Assembly (NCBI GenBank): GCA_963995505.1
Contig: OZ023184.1
Coordinates: forward strand, 19,466,228-19,530,227
Reading direction: 5' to 3'
DNA length: 64,000 bases
Source of the DNA: Hypericum androsaemum
Lineage: Eukaryota > Streptophyta > Magnoliopsida > Malpighiales > Hypericaceae
Every line of letters starts with the position of its first letter. Position 1 is the stretch's first letter. The notes under the pieces are model-generated. The model had not been told where the DNA came from. It searched no databases and worked only from the letters and a program-made list of their open reading frames with translations. A program made the position numbers and the translations under genes. Shown here piece after piece: positions 12,252 to 24,206 of the stretch.

Positions 12252-12373
12252 GTCTCCACGTGGATGTCCCTTTGAGCTTCTCCAGCTCGTATGTATGACT
12301 CTATGGACTAATTAATGTAATCTACACGAAATATTGAAGTTTCAAAAAAAAAAAGGTCTCCACGTGGATGTCC
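12252..12373 (+). mobile_element. Short poly(A) retroposon with 18-bp target duplication
   Basis: An 86-bp insert (12270-12355) ends in an 11-A tail (12344-12354). It is flanked by perfect 18-bp direct repeats, GTCTCCACGTGGATGTCC, at 12252-12269 and 12356-12373. This is the signature of L1-mediated target-primed insertion of a short, 5'-truncated RNA or SINE. The insert shows no clear A/B boxes and no coding content, so its source transcript is unknown. Confidence 0.8.
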
Positions 12374-12600
12374 AAAGCGTATTTTATTCTCTCTTTTTTG
12401 AAGGTACCGACGCATATTTTTGTGATAGGACATTCGTAACTGCTCCCCATTGGGAGCCACAATTCCCTACGCCCAGTAGAACGGGTTCAAATTCAGTGGG
12501 ACATGGGTAATCTCACTGAAAAGGACAGGGATAATATTGGAAATACCATAATTAAAATAATTTAAAAAAATATCAGCAAAATAATACAAATTATGGAAAT

Positions 12601-12875
12601 ACAAGTATGGGACTATTGGTTTTTATCTTCTCGGATATTGGTTTTTATCTTCTCGGATATTGGTTTCATTCTACTATGATATTGGTTTCATTCTACTATG
12701 ATATTGGTTTCATTCCACCGTGATATTGGTTTTCATCTTCTCCAATATTGGTATCCCATTATAAGTGAAAATGTATGCCATTTGAATGTATTGGTTTCAT
12801 TCTTCTCGAATATTGGTATCATCGTTCTAGGATATTGGTATCATTCTACTTTAATATTGGTGTCATTCATCTAGG
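12601..12875. repeat. Minisatellite, about 23-bp unit 'atattggtttcattctac'
   Basis: About eleven degenerate head-to-tail copies of a unit resembling ATATTGGTTTCATTCTACT. Several adjacent copies are identical (for example two with 'ctatgat' and two with 'cttctcggat'), and divergence increases to the right. A short unrelated insert splits the array near 12750-12785. No function is apparent. Confidence 0.85.
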
Positions 12876-15580
12876 AATTTTTTTATTCAAAAGAAGATAT
12901 CCCAATCACATTCGGATCCATTCGACCAGTATTAAAACAGAACACGACTCCTCAAATTCCAAACCGAAATTTTGTCTGAAAGCCCCCTACAAGTTTCACG
13001 GGACACAGAACCGTGTCACAGAGTCGAACTATAACAATATCATACAAAATATATATATGAGATTTACGATAGTTGATCTGATATCGTGTATCTTTGATTC
13101 TATAAGGAGTATAATTTTTTTAAAATTTGTATTTCGTGAATTCAATATTTCATTAAATGATCTAAGTTCATATAGTTTTATTCCGATGAAACATAATAAC
13201 ATAAACAAAATAACGACGTACATCTTGCAATTTTTGCTCTTGTGATCCATCCTCTCAGAAAAATAATTTGCCCCAATTAAGGAAACACAATATATATCAA
13301 AATCTAGGTTTACCTAAAGAAAAGGATTACGCAAAGATCAATGGAAAATACAAAATAGGCCATCCAATTAAGAAACCATAAAAAACGTAATTCCGCCATA
13401 GACGCAACTAATTATGTACAAATCCCAATTATTTCTTAATCTAACACCTTCCCCAAAAAAAAATCAAAAACCCTTTTCTTAATTGACCTTGATTTTCTTC
13501 ACGAGAGGCAGGGCTGATCGAGGAGGCGGCGGAGATGACGGTGGAAAGTGGATCGGCGGTAAGGCAGGTGACAATCTTGGATCGACGGCGACGACGGGCT
13601 AGGGACGAAGGCGACGACGGGCTAGGGACGAAGGCGACGGTGACGACAACAAGCTGGGAGGTGATACGGCAGCGGTTGTTGCGGGGGTCGAGCTGTGGAG
13701 GGCGATCGAGTTGTGAATCGTTTAGCGACGGTGGATCGGCAATAAGTTAGGCGACGATCTGGGGGGGAGGGGGGTTTTAGCGGCGGGGAAGGAGGGGGGA
13801 GGGGGGTATTATTATATTTTTTTTTGGATTATATAGAAAAATGGTGGAACCCTAATGAGTATGTTTGGATAAAAACTCGAAAATATCCTCAACAGATTCT
13901 GACCATCAGATCTGTAAAAAAAGAATTTGATCAAATCTAAAGGTCCATATTTAGTCCATACTATGGGGATAATTTTTATGTAGTTCCCTGAATCCAAATC
14001 TCAGTAGAACTTGTTGTAACATATTAAATGGGAAGAAATGTAACATGGAGTTTTGCGACTCAACTGTTTTTTAAATTCAGTTACATCTCCGATTCCAAAG
14101 AAAATTGGATCAACTAATAATAGAATTATTTTAGTTTAATTAAAAAAATTAAATTCAAGTCATTAAAAATGTAAAAGTGTTCAATATCTATTGAAAAATA
14201 TTTGTTACCACTCAAAATTTTTACTTGACTTAAATCAGAATTATTCGGTCTAAGGAACGCCTGAATATCAACCAAAAATGTACGAGACTAACAAACTATA
14301 GAAACATATAGATTGATAGGTGACTGATCGATCTAATTTAATTAAAAAAATTAATTGAATAATAAAAATTGGTAAAAAAATAGACTGAATCGACTAATCA
14401 GAACTCGAATCGAACTGATAAATTTACAAATAATGAAACTCCCAAAAAAGTGTTTTGAACAAAACATATGAAACTCCAAGCTTGGCCCTTTTCTCCATGG
14501 TGGTTGGTGCGTGCACCACAAACTACGATCAAGAGTTCGAGGCACATTATTTTATATATAAAAAATGAAACTTCAAACAAAGCAGAAATACCGATATTTT
14601 TTCTACTGGAAAATTCGGATACCAACCGGTTTAGTCATCACATTGGAAACGTCGGTTTGGGCCCCGCCAATCCCCAACCTTTTTTAAAATCCAATTATTG
14701 GGTTTTGAGTTCAATGATAGGTAAATTTGAGCTGTCAGATTTGATTGTTTTTAAATTTGATGGTCAATAATCTACAGCTGATAATAATTTATATATGAAG
14801 TAATATTAATTTGTATGTGAAGTGATATTGATTTGCATGATACTAATTTGCATGTGAAATGATATTAGTTTACATGTGAATGGTTTGTATGTGTAATAAT
14901 ATCGGGGACTAATCCAGTCCCTACGGATATTATTCTCCTGCTGCCCGCTCCTTTTCCCCCGCTCGAGGCCCATCCCACTGCGTGCTGCCCGGAACTCCGC
15001 CTCCAGGGAGCGGGAAGAGCCAAACCCTACCCGCGGGCAGCCCAGAGATCCTCTGCCCGGATTCTCCGGGCATGCAATCTCTTTTTTTAACTCTTAAATG
15101 ATGCCATTATGGTCTTAATTTACTCCGAGGGAATAAATGATCAAATAATGTGCCTGACACTAGGATAGGGTCGATGTACCTTAATAATTTGGAAAATTCT
15201 ACAATGGTACATCCATTTTCGCAAAATCGACACGTTGACAGCTTGACCTCAAAATTAAATATTTGGATAAATAAACATAACATCTTCAGAATAAATATAT
15301 ACTAAAAAATTTTAGAATTTTTATATCATACTCAAAATTTTAAGATTATAAATATGTAAAATTTTTACTATTTTAAATAAATTTATCATAGTCGCAACTA
15401 CTGATATGTGATAATGCCGACAAAAAACATGTTGTAGCTTGATCTATCACCATTGGAAGGACATTTTTTTCCCTCTCATTAATTCAATTTCTTAAACTCA
15501 TATCCTAACCTATCCTCACCAGAAATGGAACATAATAACCCCTAAAAAAAAGGAAATGAAGAAAACAAAGAAAATGAGAA
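12876..15580. other. Intergenic region, AT-rich with small repeats
   Basis: Mostly AT-rich. It includes a GC-rich patch at 13520-13760 with two adjacent copies of 'cgacgacgggctagggacga'. A loose tandem of about 25 bp at 14780-14900 uses variants of 'gatattaatttgcatgtgaa'. A GC-rich island at 14935-15075 is rich in CTGCCCG and CCGGG words, resembling transposon arms like those at 631-1411. No gene is supported. Confidence 0.4.
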
Positions 15581-16018
15581 AAACATGAGCTTCTCTGAAC
15601 TCGTCAGCTTTGTAAGAGAGAGGCGGAAGTGTGTCTTCTTTTGTTCTTTTGTTGTTGGGGGAGAGAATGAAAGAGAGAAGAGAGTGAGGTGTTTCTGTTT
15701 TTTTAAATCTTTTAGAGCAGACGTTTACTTGTCTTAACCAAGATTTGTTTTTTCCCCTTTGGCTTGCTTCCTAACCCCCAAACAGACAAAAAGGGAAAGT
15801 GAAGTGGCCAAATAAAAATTAAAGTTACCTACTTTCCCTCTTTCCCAAACAGCTTTGTCTCTTGATGGGTTTCTCAAAAATAAATTTGATCCACTTGTAG
15901 TGATCTATCTCCAGTTCTTTGATATGGGTCTCTTGGGTTTGATGGGAAGTTGCTAAATTTGAGTGCTTTTTTCATCTGTTTGAGCTCCTCTGATTTGGGT
16001 CCAAGGTGGGTTTTTTTT

Positions 16019-16038
16019 GGGGGGGGGGGGGGGGGGGG
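16019..16038 (+). repeat. G20 homopolymer in 5' leader of kinase gene
   Basis: Twenty consecutive G residues directly after eight T residues, about 75 bases upstream of the kinase start codon. If transcribed it could form a quadruplex. Its exact length is also prone to sequencing error. Confidence 0.85.
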
Positions 16039-16112
16039 TTTAAAGGAAGAGACTTTGGGATGGGGAAGTGAATTGGCTTAGTTGGGGTTGGGGATTGTTT
16101 GGGAGAGGGGGA

Positions 16113-19100
16113 ATGGGGTTGGGTGGGGGAGAAGGGAAGGGGAAGTCTCCTCCTCCTCATGTTTCTTCTTGGAATGTGGGTAAATCTAAAGGAGGAAAGA
16201 TGATGAGGAGGAAGAAGAAGAAGGAGGAGGAGGTGCTTGGAGATTGTTTGGATGAGGCTGAAGATACAGGGTGCTGGTTCAAGTTGCGGTTCATTGGGAG
16301 CTGCATTTCTTCAAGATCCAAAGTGGACAGCTCTGTTAGTGGGACCAGTACCGAATGTGGTAATTTAATTTCCCTAGCTTCTCTCTCTTTGGGAAGTTTT
16401 CCTCATGTTGCTGTTTCCCTTGGTTGACCATGTTGTGAGAGTTTGTTTGGTGTTTCGGTTGGTCTTTCTTGACGTTGCTTGATTATTGTTAGCTTATTTT
16501 TCGTGTCGAGTTGGTGAAGTGTTGAGTGAGTAGTTGCTACTTCCATATTTGCTGTACCTGAAAATCTGTATGACGAGGGATTTTGAGTTCACCATCTAGT
16601 GTAAAGGAACAAGTTGACCGGGAGTGGTTCCAAGACTTCGGTTTTTACTAGCTATTGGGAATGTGCTTAGAGGTCGGTCAACGAAGCAAAGATGGAATTC
16701 GTGCTGTACCTTTTTTGCGAGTTAAGACTCTTGCTTCAACTCGTTTTTCCCCTGCTTAGGCTTTTGAATGTTCGGAAAGCTAGTACCGGGGGTAAGTTTT
16801 GCTTTTCCTTCAAGGCTTGCTTTTTAAACTTGTCGACAATAGGTTGCTGGAGATTTAGATTGTGGGTCTTCTGGCTCGCTCATTCACCCTTAATCGTACA
16901 TTTTCAAAAGATAGTAATTACCGAATTTCTTTCAAACTACCAAACAGGAATCTCTGATTGTGACATTAACTGACTGGTGTTAGCATTGGTCATGACTTGA
17001 TTTAATGAAGCTAGTGGATACTTCAACTACAAGCACCACACAACACTATTGCAAAAACATAAGTTAGTTGTTGGGAATGGTTGTAGCAAATTCTACACTC
17101 GATCTTACAGCTGGAGATTTAGTTCTGGAACCTTTTTGAGATAAGAACCTCTAGCATTTGGAGAATAGACTTGATTATTCGAGCATCTTGTCACTACAGA
17201 ACTGTCTAATTTGCAAAGATGATTATGATGAGTGGGTGGAAATAAAATGGTGTTTGATCTGCTCCCTACATGCTATTTTCAAGAGCCGTATTTTTAGGTC
17301 ATTCATTGAGCTGCCAGGCAATTACATTGTTTCCAATATGAACATATCTGCTGCCGATGGATAAAGATGTAGTAATGTTAGAGGTTGTCATATCATTTGC
17401 GCACATGACTCAATGGTGGTGTTCCCTCTTTTTGCTTGATGAGTTTTTCAACGTCTGAAAGTGGGTTTCGATCCTTGATCGCTCTTCCAAACTTGCCGAT
17501 CTGCTTTTTACCAAAGTACCATGGCACTGCATGGTATACAATTGTTAAAGAAAGGAAATTGTATGTAGCAATCGATCTGTAGAAAACTGTAATGCTACTT
17601 TCCAAACATCTATTACTTTTTCATGAATGTCTGAGCTCTTGCATTGATGTCTCGGGTGCAGAAAGTAAATCTCCAACTGAGATAAGCAGAGACCAGCCAG
17701 TTGCTACTGCTGTTCCATCCACAACTGTTAGTAATGCAGAAAGTAGTTCATCCACTTCCAAGCTTGAAGAAGAGCTTAAAATTGCCTCTCGACTGCGGAA
17801 ATTTGCATTTAATGATCTCAAGTTGGCAACAAGAAATTTCAGACCAGAGAGTCTTCTTGGCGAAGGTGGTTTCGGTTGTGTATTCAAAGGATGGATTGAA
17901 GAAAATGGTACTGCTGCTGTTAAACCGGGTACCGGACTTACAGTTGCTGTCAAAACCCTCAACCATGATGGACTTCAGGGCCACAAGGAATGGCTGGTAT
18001 GCCAACCACTTGTGCTATATTTTTCAATGCCAAAATTCTATGCCTCTATCCGCTTTTCAAGATGAAGGTTGTTCCAAGCTTTGGTCGCAAGTTTTACCTC
18101 TCATTTTCAACTCTTCTATGCGACAGGCTGAAGTGAATTTTCTAGGTGATCTTATCCACCCTAACCTGGTTAAGCTGATTGGATACTGCATTGAGGATGA
18201 TCAAAGGCTGCTTGTATACGAGTTCATGCCTAGAGGAAGCTTGGAGAACCACCTTTTCCGCAGTACGTAATGGCATCATGTATTTCAAGTTTACAATCTT
18301 GCCTCCCTATTTTTTCCTTATGAACACTAGTTCTTCGCTATTGCTTCCGGAATCGCAATGAATATCGCACAACGAAGTCTTTAGTTGTATTGTCATGATG
18401 CATGCACCTCTCTGTTATTGATTAATTTATGCTAGGTGAACTAACACATTTCTATCTGGTAATCCGAAACATAAGTTATGATGCGCAGAATCGGATGAAT
18501 AGTTCTATTGCACTTGCTGATTCCTTTGATCTCTCTTTAGCCTCTGCAAAGTTACAGATCAATATTATGACTGTTTTGATTATAACGTTTTGGTTAGGGT
18601 CCCTGCCTCTTCCATGGTCCATAAGGATGAAAATTGCACTAGGTGCTGCGAAGGGTCTCGCCTTTCTCCACGAAGAAGCAGAAAGACCGGTGATCTATCG
18701 TGATTTCAAAACCTCCAACATCTTATTGGATGCGGTGCGTATTAGCCAAACCAAGTATACATCATACTTTTTCTTTTTATCTTCCACCATTCTGACTAAG
18801 CTGCTCGCCAGGATTACAATGCCAAGCTTTCTGATTTCGGACTTGCCAAAGATGGTCCCGAGGGAGACAAGACCCATGTTTCTACTCGTGTGATGGGAAC
18901 CTACGGATATGCAGCACCGGAATATGTAATGACAGGTAAGTGTAGTTCAATGGATAATTTTTTTCCTGATGATGGCTCTCATCATGTTCGAGTCTGAAGT
19001 GGTTAGAATTTTCGCCCCAGGACACCTCACATCGCGGAGTGATGTATACAGTTTTGGTGTCGTCTTACTCGAAATGATAACTGGGAGAAGGTCAATGGAC

Positions 19101-19535
19101 AAAACCCGACCCAATGGAGAACATAACCTTGTTGAATGGGCTCGGCCACTACTTGGAGACAGAAGACGATTCTACCGGCTGATAGATCCACGGCTCGAGG
19201 GTCACTTCTCCATAAAAGGTGCCCAGAAAGCTGTGCAGCTGGCTACTCACTGCCTTAGCCGGGATCCAAAAGTGCGGCCCCCGATGAGTGAAGTTGTCGA
19301 GGCCCTGAAGCCTCTGCCTAGCCTCAAGGATATGGCAAGTTCCTCGTACTATTTCCAGACGTTGCAAGCAGAACGAGTAGGATCGAGCCCGAGTACCAGA
19401 AATGGCGTCCGTTCGCAGGGAGGATTGTTATCTAGGAACGGACAGAGGAGCCTTTCGATACCGAATGGTAGCTATGCATCCCCTTATCACCATCAGTTTC
19501 TCCATCAGTCTCCAAAACCAAATGGTAAAACGTAG
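16113..19535 (+). CDS. PBL34: Receptor-like cytoplasmic kinase, subfamily VII (PBL34/PBL35 type)
   Basis: Six exons: 16113-16359, 17662-17996, 18127-18262, 18598-18734, 18812-18935, 19021-19535. All are GT-AG and give 497 aa, near the usual length. The start is [11 protein letters not shown]; Gly2 suggests N-myristoylation, and [17 protein letters not shown] follows as in Arabidopsis PBL34/PBL35. An earlier in-frame ATG at 16068 adds 15 residues but would lose the MGL start. The kinase domain runs from about residue 130 to 415. It has glycine loop GEGGFGCVF, catalytic lysine in VAVKTL, catalytic loop [10 protein letters not shown] (an RD kinase), DFGLAKD, activation segment [18 protein letters not shown], and HNLVEWARP near the end. 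The tail is rich in serine, arginine and asparagine. The family phosphorylates targets downstream of pattern-recognition receptors at the plasma membrane. The symbol is by similarity; PBL35 or PBL36 are possible. Confidence 0.94.
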
Positions 19536-20344
19536 CATATGGCCAACTACTTGGACTCCTGTTCTTCTCACAACAATTTTCTTACCCTTTTCCTCCGGTT
19601 ATAGATTTAATGTTCCTGTTAATGCACTTGTTCTTAGACAAGTGGGAAAGGAGAGGGGCATATTTGCTGCTGTAGTTAGAACAATGCCTTTCCGACAGTA
19701 AAAGATTTTATGCTGGTGAAGCTCATGAGCAAATGTCTGTTAACCATGTCTGCCGTTGTTCCAGGATTTCAGGTCAGGTCTGATACAAAAGCAAAACATC
19801 TAGAGTGTTAGTTTAATAGAATGGATAGTTGGATTTTCAAACACTTTATAAACTAAAGAATGTAAAATTCTCAACACATCCTCTCAAACGAGACCCATCA
19901 GATGAAAGATTGCATGGACTTTGACTTCACCAACGTGCGAGCACAATAATAAACACTGGATCAACCCGCTCTAATAATGCCAATATGTTCGTGTACATTC
20001 ACGCGTCTCCCGGTCCAAATGGTCTGGACCTGCCATTGGAGAGACCCGAGTATCTAAAAATTGGTTGGAAGAAGAAAATTAACTGCACCTTAGTAACAAC
20101 ACACTTTTTTTGGGGGTAAACCATTCTATATCTTGTTTCCGGTGAATCCACCAGATCAACCATTAACAGAACGGAAATACATCCTGGCTAACCAATCCAA
20201 GTTCGATTTGAATGGGATTAGAGAGCAACAACAACATAATTTACGTGCTTATCAAAGCTTATAGCTTATTACATTGGTATGGAAATATTTACAGACCATT
20301 ACATATTGGTGTTCGTATCTCGGCCCTGCGACCTCTTTAAAATC
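19536..20344. other. Convergent 3' region between kinase and DUF1338 genes
   Basis: Holds the 3' UTR of the plus-strand kinase and that of the minus-strand DUF1338 gene. No further gene or repeat is seen. Confidence 0.5.
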
Positions 20345-22614
20345 CTAATGACCCATGTCAAGTGCTCTCCTTGTTAACTGCTCCTGCGACGTGCTTTCGA
20401 AAATCTTATCAGCGTTTCCAACTTCGAATCCATCTCGCCTGTGGATCTCCTTAACCTGTTGGAAACAAACTGACAGTCAGCGACTCGAAACAAGAAAGAA
20501 GAATCAACTATGCTCCTGACAATGTCGACGACTGAATCTTAACATTTGTGGTTTTACGAAGTGTAAAACTTGGAATTTAACCCCAAAAGCTTCAGTTTGT
20601 ATGCCATAGAAACCGTACATCTATAGGCAAGTTGGAGTTCAATTTCATTCCGAGGAAGCTCACCTCATTGCTAGGTAGATGTTTATATTGGGGCAGTACA
20701 AGGCGTTGCGCAAACTCAATGTACGAACAGGGAACTGACTCGACGGTGCCATCAGAAAATTCAAATGTGGTAGAATCTGCAACTGTTGAACTTTGAAGCA
20801 GACCACCATCAGGGCTCACTGGGAAATAAATTATTTACAAAGTCACTTTCTAAATAAATAGCAGTAGAACTCAAATAACTGATGTGTAGCATAAGCTGTC
20901 ATCAAATGGCCGTTGGTGTAGTAGAATTGATCATAAGTGGTAGGCAAAAACAAACCTTTAAGTACACCACCTTCAGAATTTAACTTGAAGCCACTGGATT
21001 CCAGGAATTGATTCAGGCCTTTGATATTGCTCAAACGAGATTTTAACCGATGAGTGGAAATGGTAAGATGATTCAGTGCATAGCCATTGACAAGAGTCCA
21101 GGCAGCATATTCACTCTCCCTGGATAATAAGGGCAATAAAGATTGGAGCGTGAGAAGAAAAGCTCGTGGCTTCACGACAAGAGATGAGGTCCCTAGCTCC
21201 TACTAATGTTTCAGCCTTGTCAAGTAAACAGAGAAGAAACCACCTGAATCAAGGAGGTTTGCCCAAGCATCGCTTAACAACTTTCCTATGTGGCCGTTCG
21301 CCTATTTATTTTCAGTATAGTTATATCATATAGCAAACTAGTGACCCCGAAGCATGAAACGGAAATTAACAATGAAATTGATCGATTGGAAAGTTCTTAC
21401 CTTGCCAACTGCAGAAACTCAGAATGTAAGGGCTTCTTCCATGTCAAAGATCCCAAAGCACTTGCCAGAGCAGCGTACCTATAACCGGCTCCAGATATCG
21501 TGACATACTTACGGATTATTTCCTGGATACAAAAGTACACAAGATACAATCAACAGGAGTTTATTTTACATGAAAGAATGGAAAACATTGCAACATCTAG
21601 TAGCAGCCTGCGAGCGCCTTTGGCCGTGCTCGCTTACCACAACAGAATCACACAGCATGGCCTAAGCTATCCTCCAAAAGGCCAAATATTGACCAGCATC
21701 GGCAAGCAAGTGAATTTGAACATCACATTTCAAAATGGTTGATCAAAGTTTTCTTAGTATGACTAACGCTACAACGACCAGCTCAAACGCTTTCGGAAAC
21801 GGCAGAGGACCAGAGTAAAAGAGAGCTCACTTGAGCGTCGGGGATCAGCTGATCGACGAGGAGCTCGGAGATGAAGATTCTGGGTAGAGGACCATGGACA
21901 ATGCCGCCACCACTCCCATTCTCATCAGGATGCTCATAGTCGGGAGGCGAAAACCACAAGGCTTTGAGTTTCTTGGCAGGGAACCTTAACTCTTCTTGCT
22001 GCTTGTACCCGTAGTCCAAGAACAACCTAGCCATTGCATCCAACCTGACGCTTGGTTAAACTAGAAAAACGCTCTCCGGTTCATAATTCAAATAACTTTT
22101 CCTCATTAAAACATAAAAGAAAAACAGAAATTAGAAAAAAAGGAGACGAACTTACACCGAAGGTCCGGAAAGCGAGGTGATCGTAGCAGATAGGGCCATC
22201 AGCGGACCGGACGATTTCCAGAACGGACCGGGCGGTCGGGTTCCGGTCCAGGTAAACCGCCTCCATTCCCCCCATCACCTTCCTCAGGAACTCCTCGCTT
22301 CTTCCTCTTTCCTAAAAACATCCAACCGTAAAAATAGAAGCAAAATCATTCCTCGAGAGGAAAGGCGTTATAACTGTGAGGTGAGCTCCGGCGGTTATAC
22401 CTGCGGCGGGGTGGGATCGGGGGATCCATTCCGGGAAGCGGAAACGGAGAGGAGGCGGCGGATCGGGCGGAAGTGGAAGGCCGAAGGAGGAGTAAGGGGA
22501 GACACGTGGCGCGTGGGGGTGAGAAGCGGGAAGAGGAGGAGGGAGGTGGTTGGTCTTGTTGATCATAGTCGAGTGGTGCTGCAGCGAAAACGACATCGTA
22601 GAGGTTAGTCTCAT
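20345..22614 (-). CDS. DUF1338 family protein, putative plastidial 2-oxoadipate dioxygenase/decarboxylase
   Basis: Minus-strand gene, seven exons: 22614-22401, about 22304-22175, 22044-21831, 21522-21401, 21119-20956, 20818-20664, 20455-20345. Exon 1 encodes a Ser/Pro/His-rich leader that could be a transit peptide. The mature part starts near EEFLRKVMGGMEAVYLDRNP. Motifs are CYDHLAFRTFG, LDYGYKQQEELRFPAKKLKALWFSPP, GPLPRIFISELLVDQ, ESEYAAWTLVNGYALNHLTIS, SGFKLNSEGGVLK, CSYIEFAQR and IHRRDGFEVGNADKIFE. By comparison with bacterial HglS, the His in YDHLAF, His in LNHLTI and Glu in YIEFAQ are the likely metal ligands. HglS converts 2-oxoadipate to D-2-hydroxyglutarate in lysine breakdown; rice FLO7 and Arabidopsis At1g07040 are plant members. 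The exon 2/exon 3 junction does not close with an obvious GT donor: exon 3 needs a phase-2 partner, while the canonical GTAAGT donor gives phase 0. That boundary is approximate. Confidence 0.88.
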
Positions 22615-23004
22615 TTCGTATCGCGTTTTCGTATAAATTTTCGGTTCTAGTAAAACTTGTATGCGTCGCGCGTTCTCGACTCGGTGAGTCGAATAATTAA
22701 AAGTTTAAATAATTTAAATCTTAATTGTGTTTTCACACTTAGTATAGTAACTTTTGATTATTAAGTTCTCACTGAAATCCAACCGTTTTCTCGATGTATA
22801 GTAGGTATATGACACGTCAAAAATTGTATACTTTTTTGTTAATTTTAAAAATATAATTATTTGGTAAGGTACGATGTTGTCGTAGCAAACTGATGAGAAC
22901 GTTGAATGTCGTCCGTGTCAGCTACCGCTACTTCTGTTTTTATCCGCGTCCACATGGATAGATGCTTGTTTTTTATAGCTTTTCATTTATTAATGTGTAA
23001 TTAA
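22615..23004. promoter_or_regulatory. Upstream region of DUF1338 gene
   Basis: About 390 bases of AT-rich sequence between the DUF1338 start codon and the target duplication of a Mutator-like element. It must hold the 5' UTR and core promoter unless transcription starts within the transposon. No clear TATA box was picked out. Confidence 0.4.
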
Positions 23005-23013
23005 TTAAAAATT

Positions 23014-24197
23014 GGGCAAAAGGAATAGTTTAGTTTCTCCCTCTCGGGTCCCTGCGTTTCTAAAATTCATGTTTCCGTCCCCCGTGTATAGTTTTAGAAA
23101 CTCTCGGGTCCCTCGCTGACGTCATCGACCAATTTATTATTAATTTATATTAGAAAAGACCATTATACTCTTACAAAAATAAAAAATACCTTCTTCCTCG
23201 AAACCGTCCGGCAAAATCAAACATCATCACCGACGAAATCAAATATCTTCCATCTCTCCTCCATCGTTCCCTCTCCCCTCTCTGGATTTGTTCACCCAAA
23301 AAACATTGGATTTGTTCAACCAAAAAAAACCAAAACACCTCAGGTATTTTGGTTCTTCCTTACTCCCGTGCTTCTCGATTCTTTGATTTGGGGATTAGGG
23401 TTCCTCCGAGTACTTCATTTTGGAAGCTCCACTCGTGTGGCCAAGATCTGGGAGATATTCATGTCAGCGCTGAGCTCCATAGTGACAGAGGGAAAGATTG
23501 TGTTGTGGGTCAAATGGACAGGTTCGAGGAGGAAATCGCCTCCGCCAAGGCAAAAGCGGGGACATCATCTTGGAGGAGAAAAATAACAGCGTAGATGAGG
23601 AGGTCCCAGAGAAGACAAGGACGAGGTCCCTAGAAGTCCAAGGAGGAGGATGCCCACTCTCCCTTCCCCCTCTCTCACGGCGAGGGGATTTCGATTGAAA
23701 TTAGTTATTTAGAAGTTCGATTGAAGTTAATTGGTTACGTGGTTTTGTTAATTGATTGTTTGCCACATCTTGCTGAAGTGGTTTTGTCTAATTGTTGAAG
23801 TGTTGATTCAAGTGATTTGTTCAAGCCATTGATAAAAGGAAAAGTGATTCAATATTAAATGTTGAAACCTTAATTTTTTGGGTTGAGATCTTGGTGTTCT
23901 TGGGGCTTAAATACGTATGGCAATGGACGAGGAGAGAGTGGAGAGGGAACGATGGAGGAGAGATGGAAGATATTTGATTTCGCCGGACGGTTTCGAAGAA
24001 GAAGAAGGCATTTTTTAATTTTTCTAAGGGTATAATGGTCTTTTCTAATATAAAATAATAATAAATTGATTGATGAAGTCAGCAAGGGACCCGAGAGTTT
24101 CTAAAACCATACACAGAGGATGGAAGCATGGATTTTAGAAACGCAGGGACCCGAGAGGGTGAGAAACTAAACCACAGGGACCCGCGCGTATTTGCCC
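23014..24197. mobile_element. Mutator-like element (non-autonomous MULE) with 9-bp target duplication
   Basis: Long terminal inverted repeats (about 23014-23280 and 23930-24197) start and end GGGCAAA / TTTGCCC. They contain repeated 'cgggtccct' blocks and a shared inner part (ccgtccggcaaaatc / gattt-cgccggacgg). Perfect 9-bp direct repeats TTAAAAATT flank the element at 23005-23013 and 24198-24206, the hallmark of Mutator transposition. The interior (about 23290-23930) has gene-like composition, with a G+C-rich open stretch around 23349-23698. I could not match it to a known protein and see no transposase. It may be a Pack-MULE carrying an unidentified gene fragment. Confidence 0.9.
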
Positions 24198-24206
24198 TTA
24201 AAAATT

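Noticed and set aside
12775..13245. ORF of 156 codons, Ile/Phe/Tyr-rich
   Set aside because: AT-rich sequence overlapping the minisatellite. No recognisable motif or splice context.
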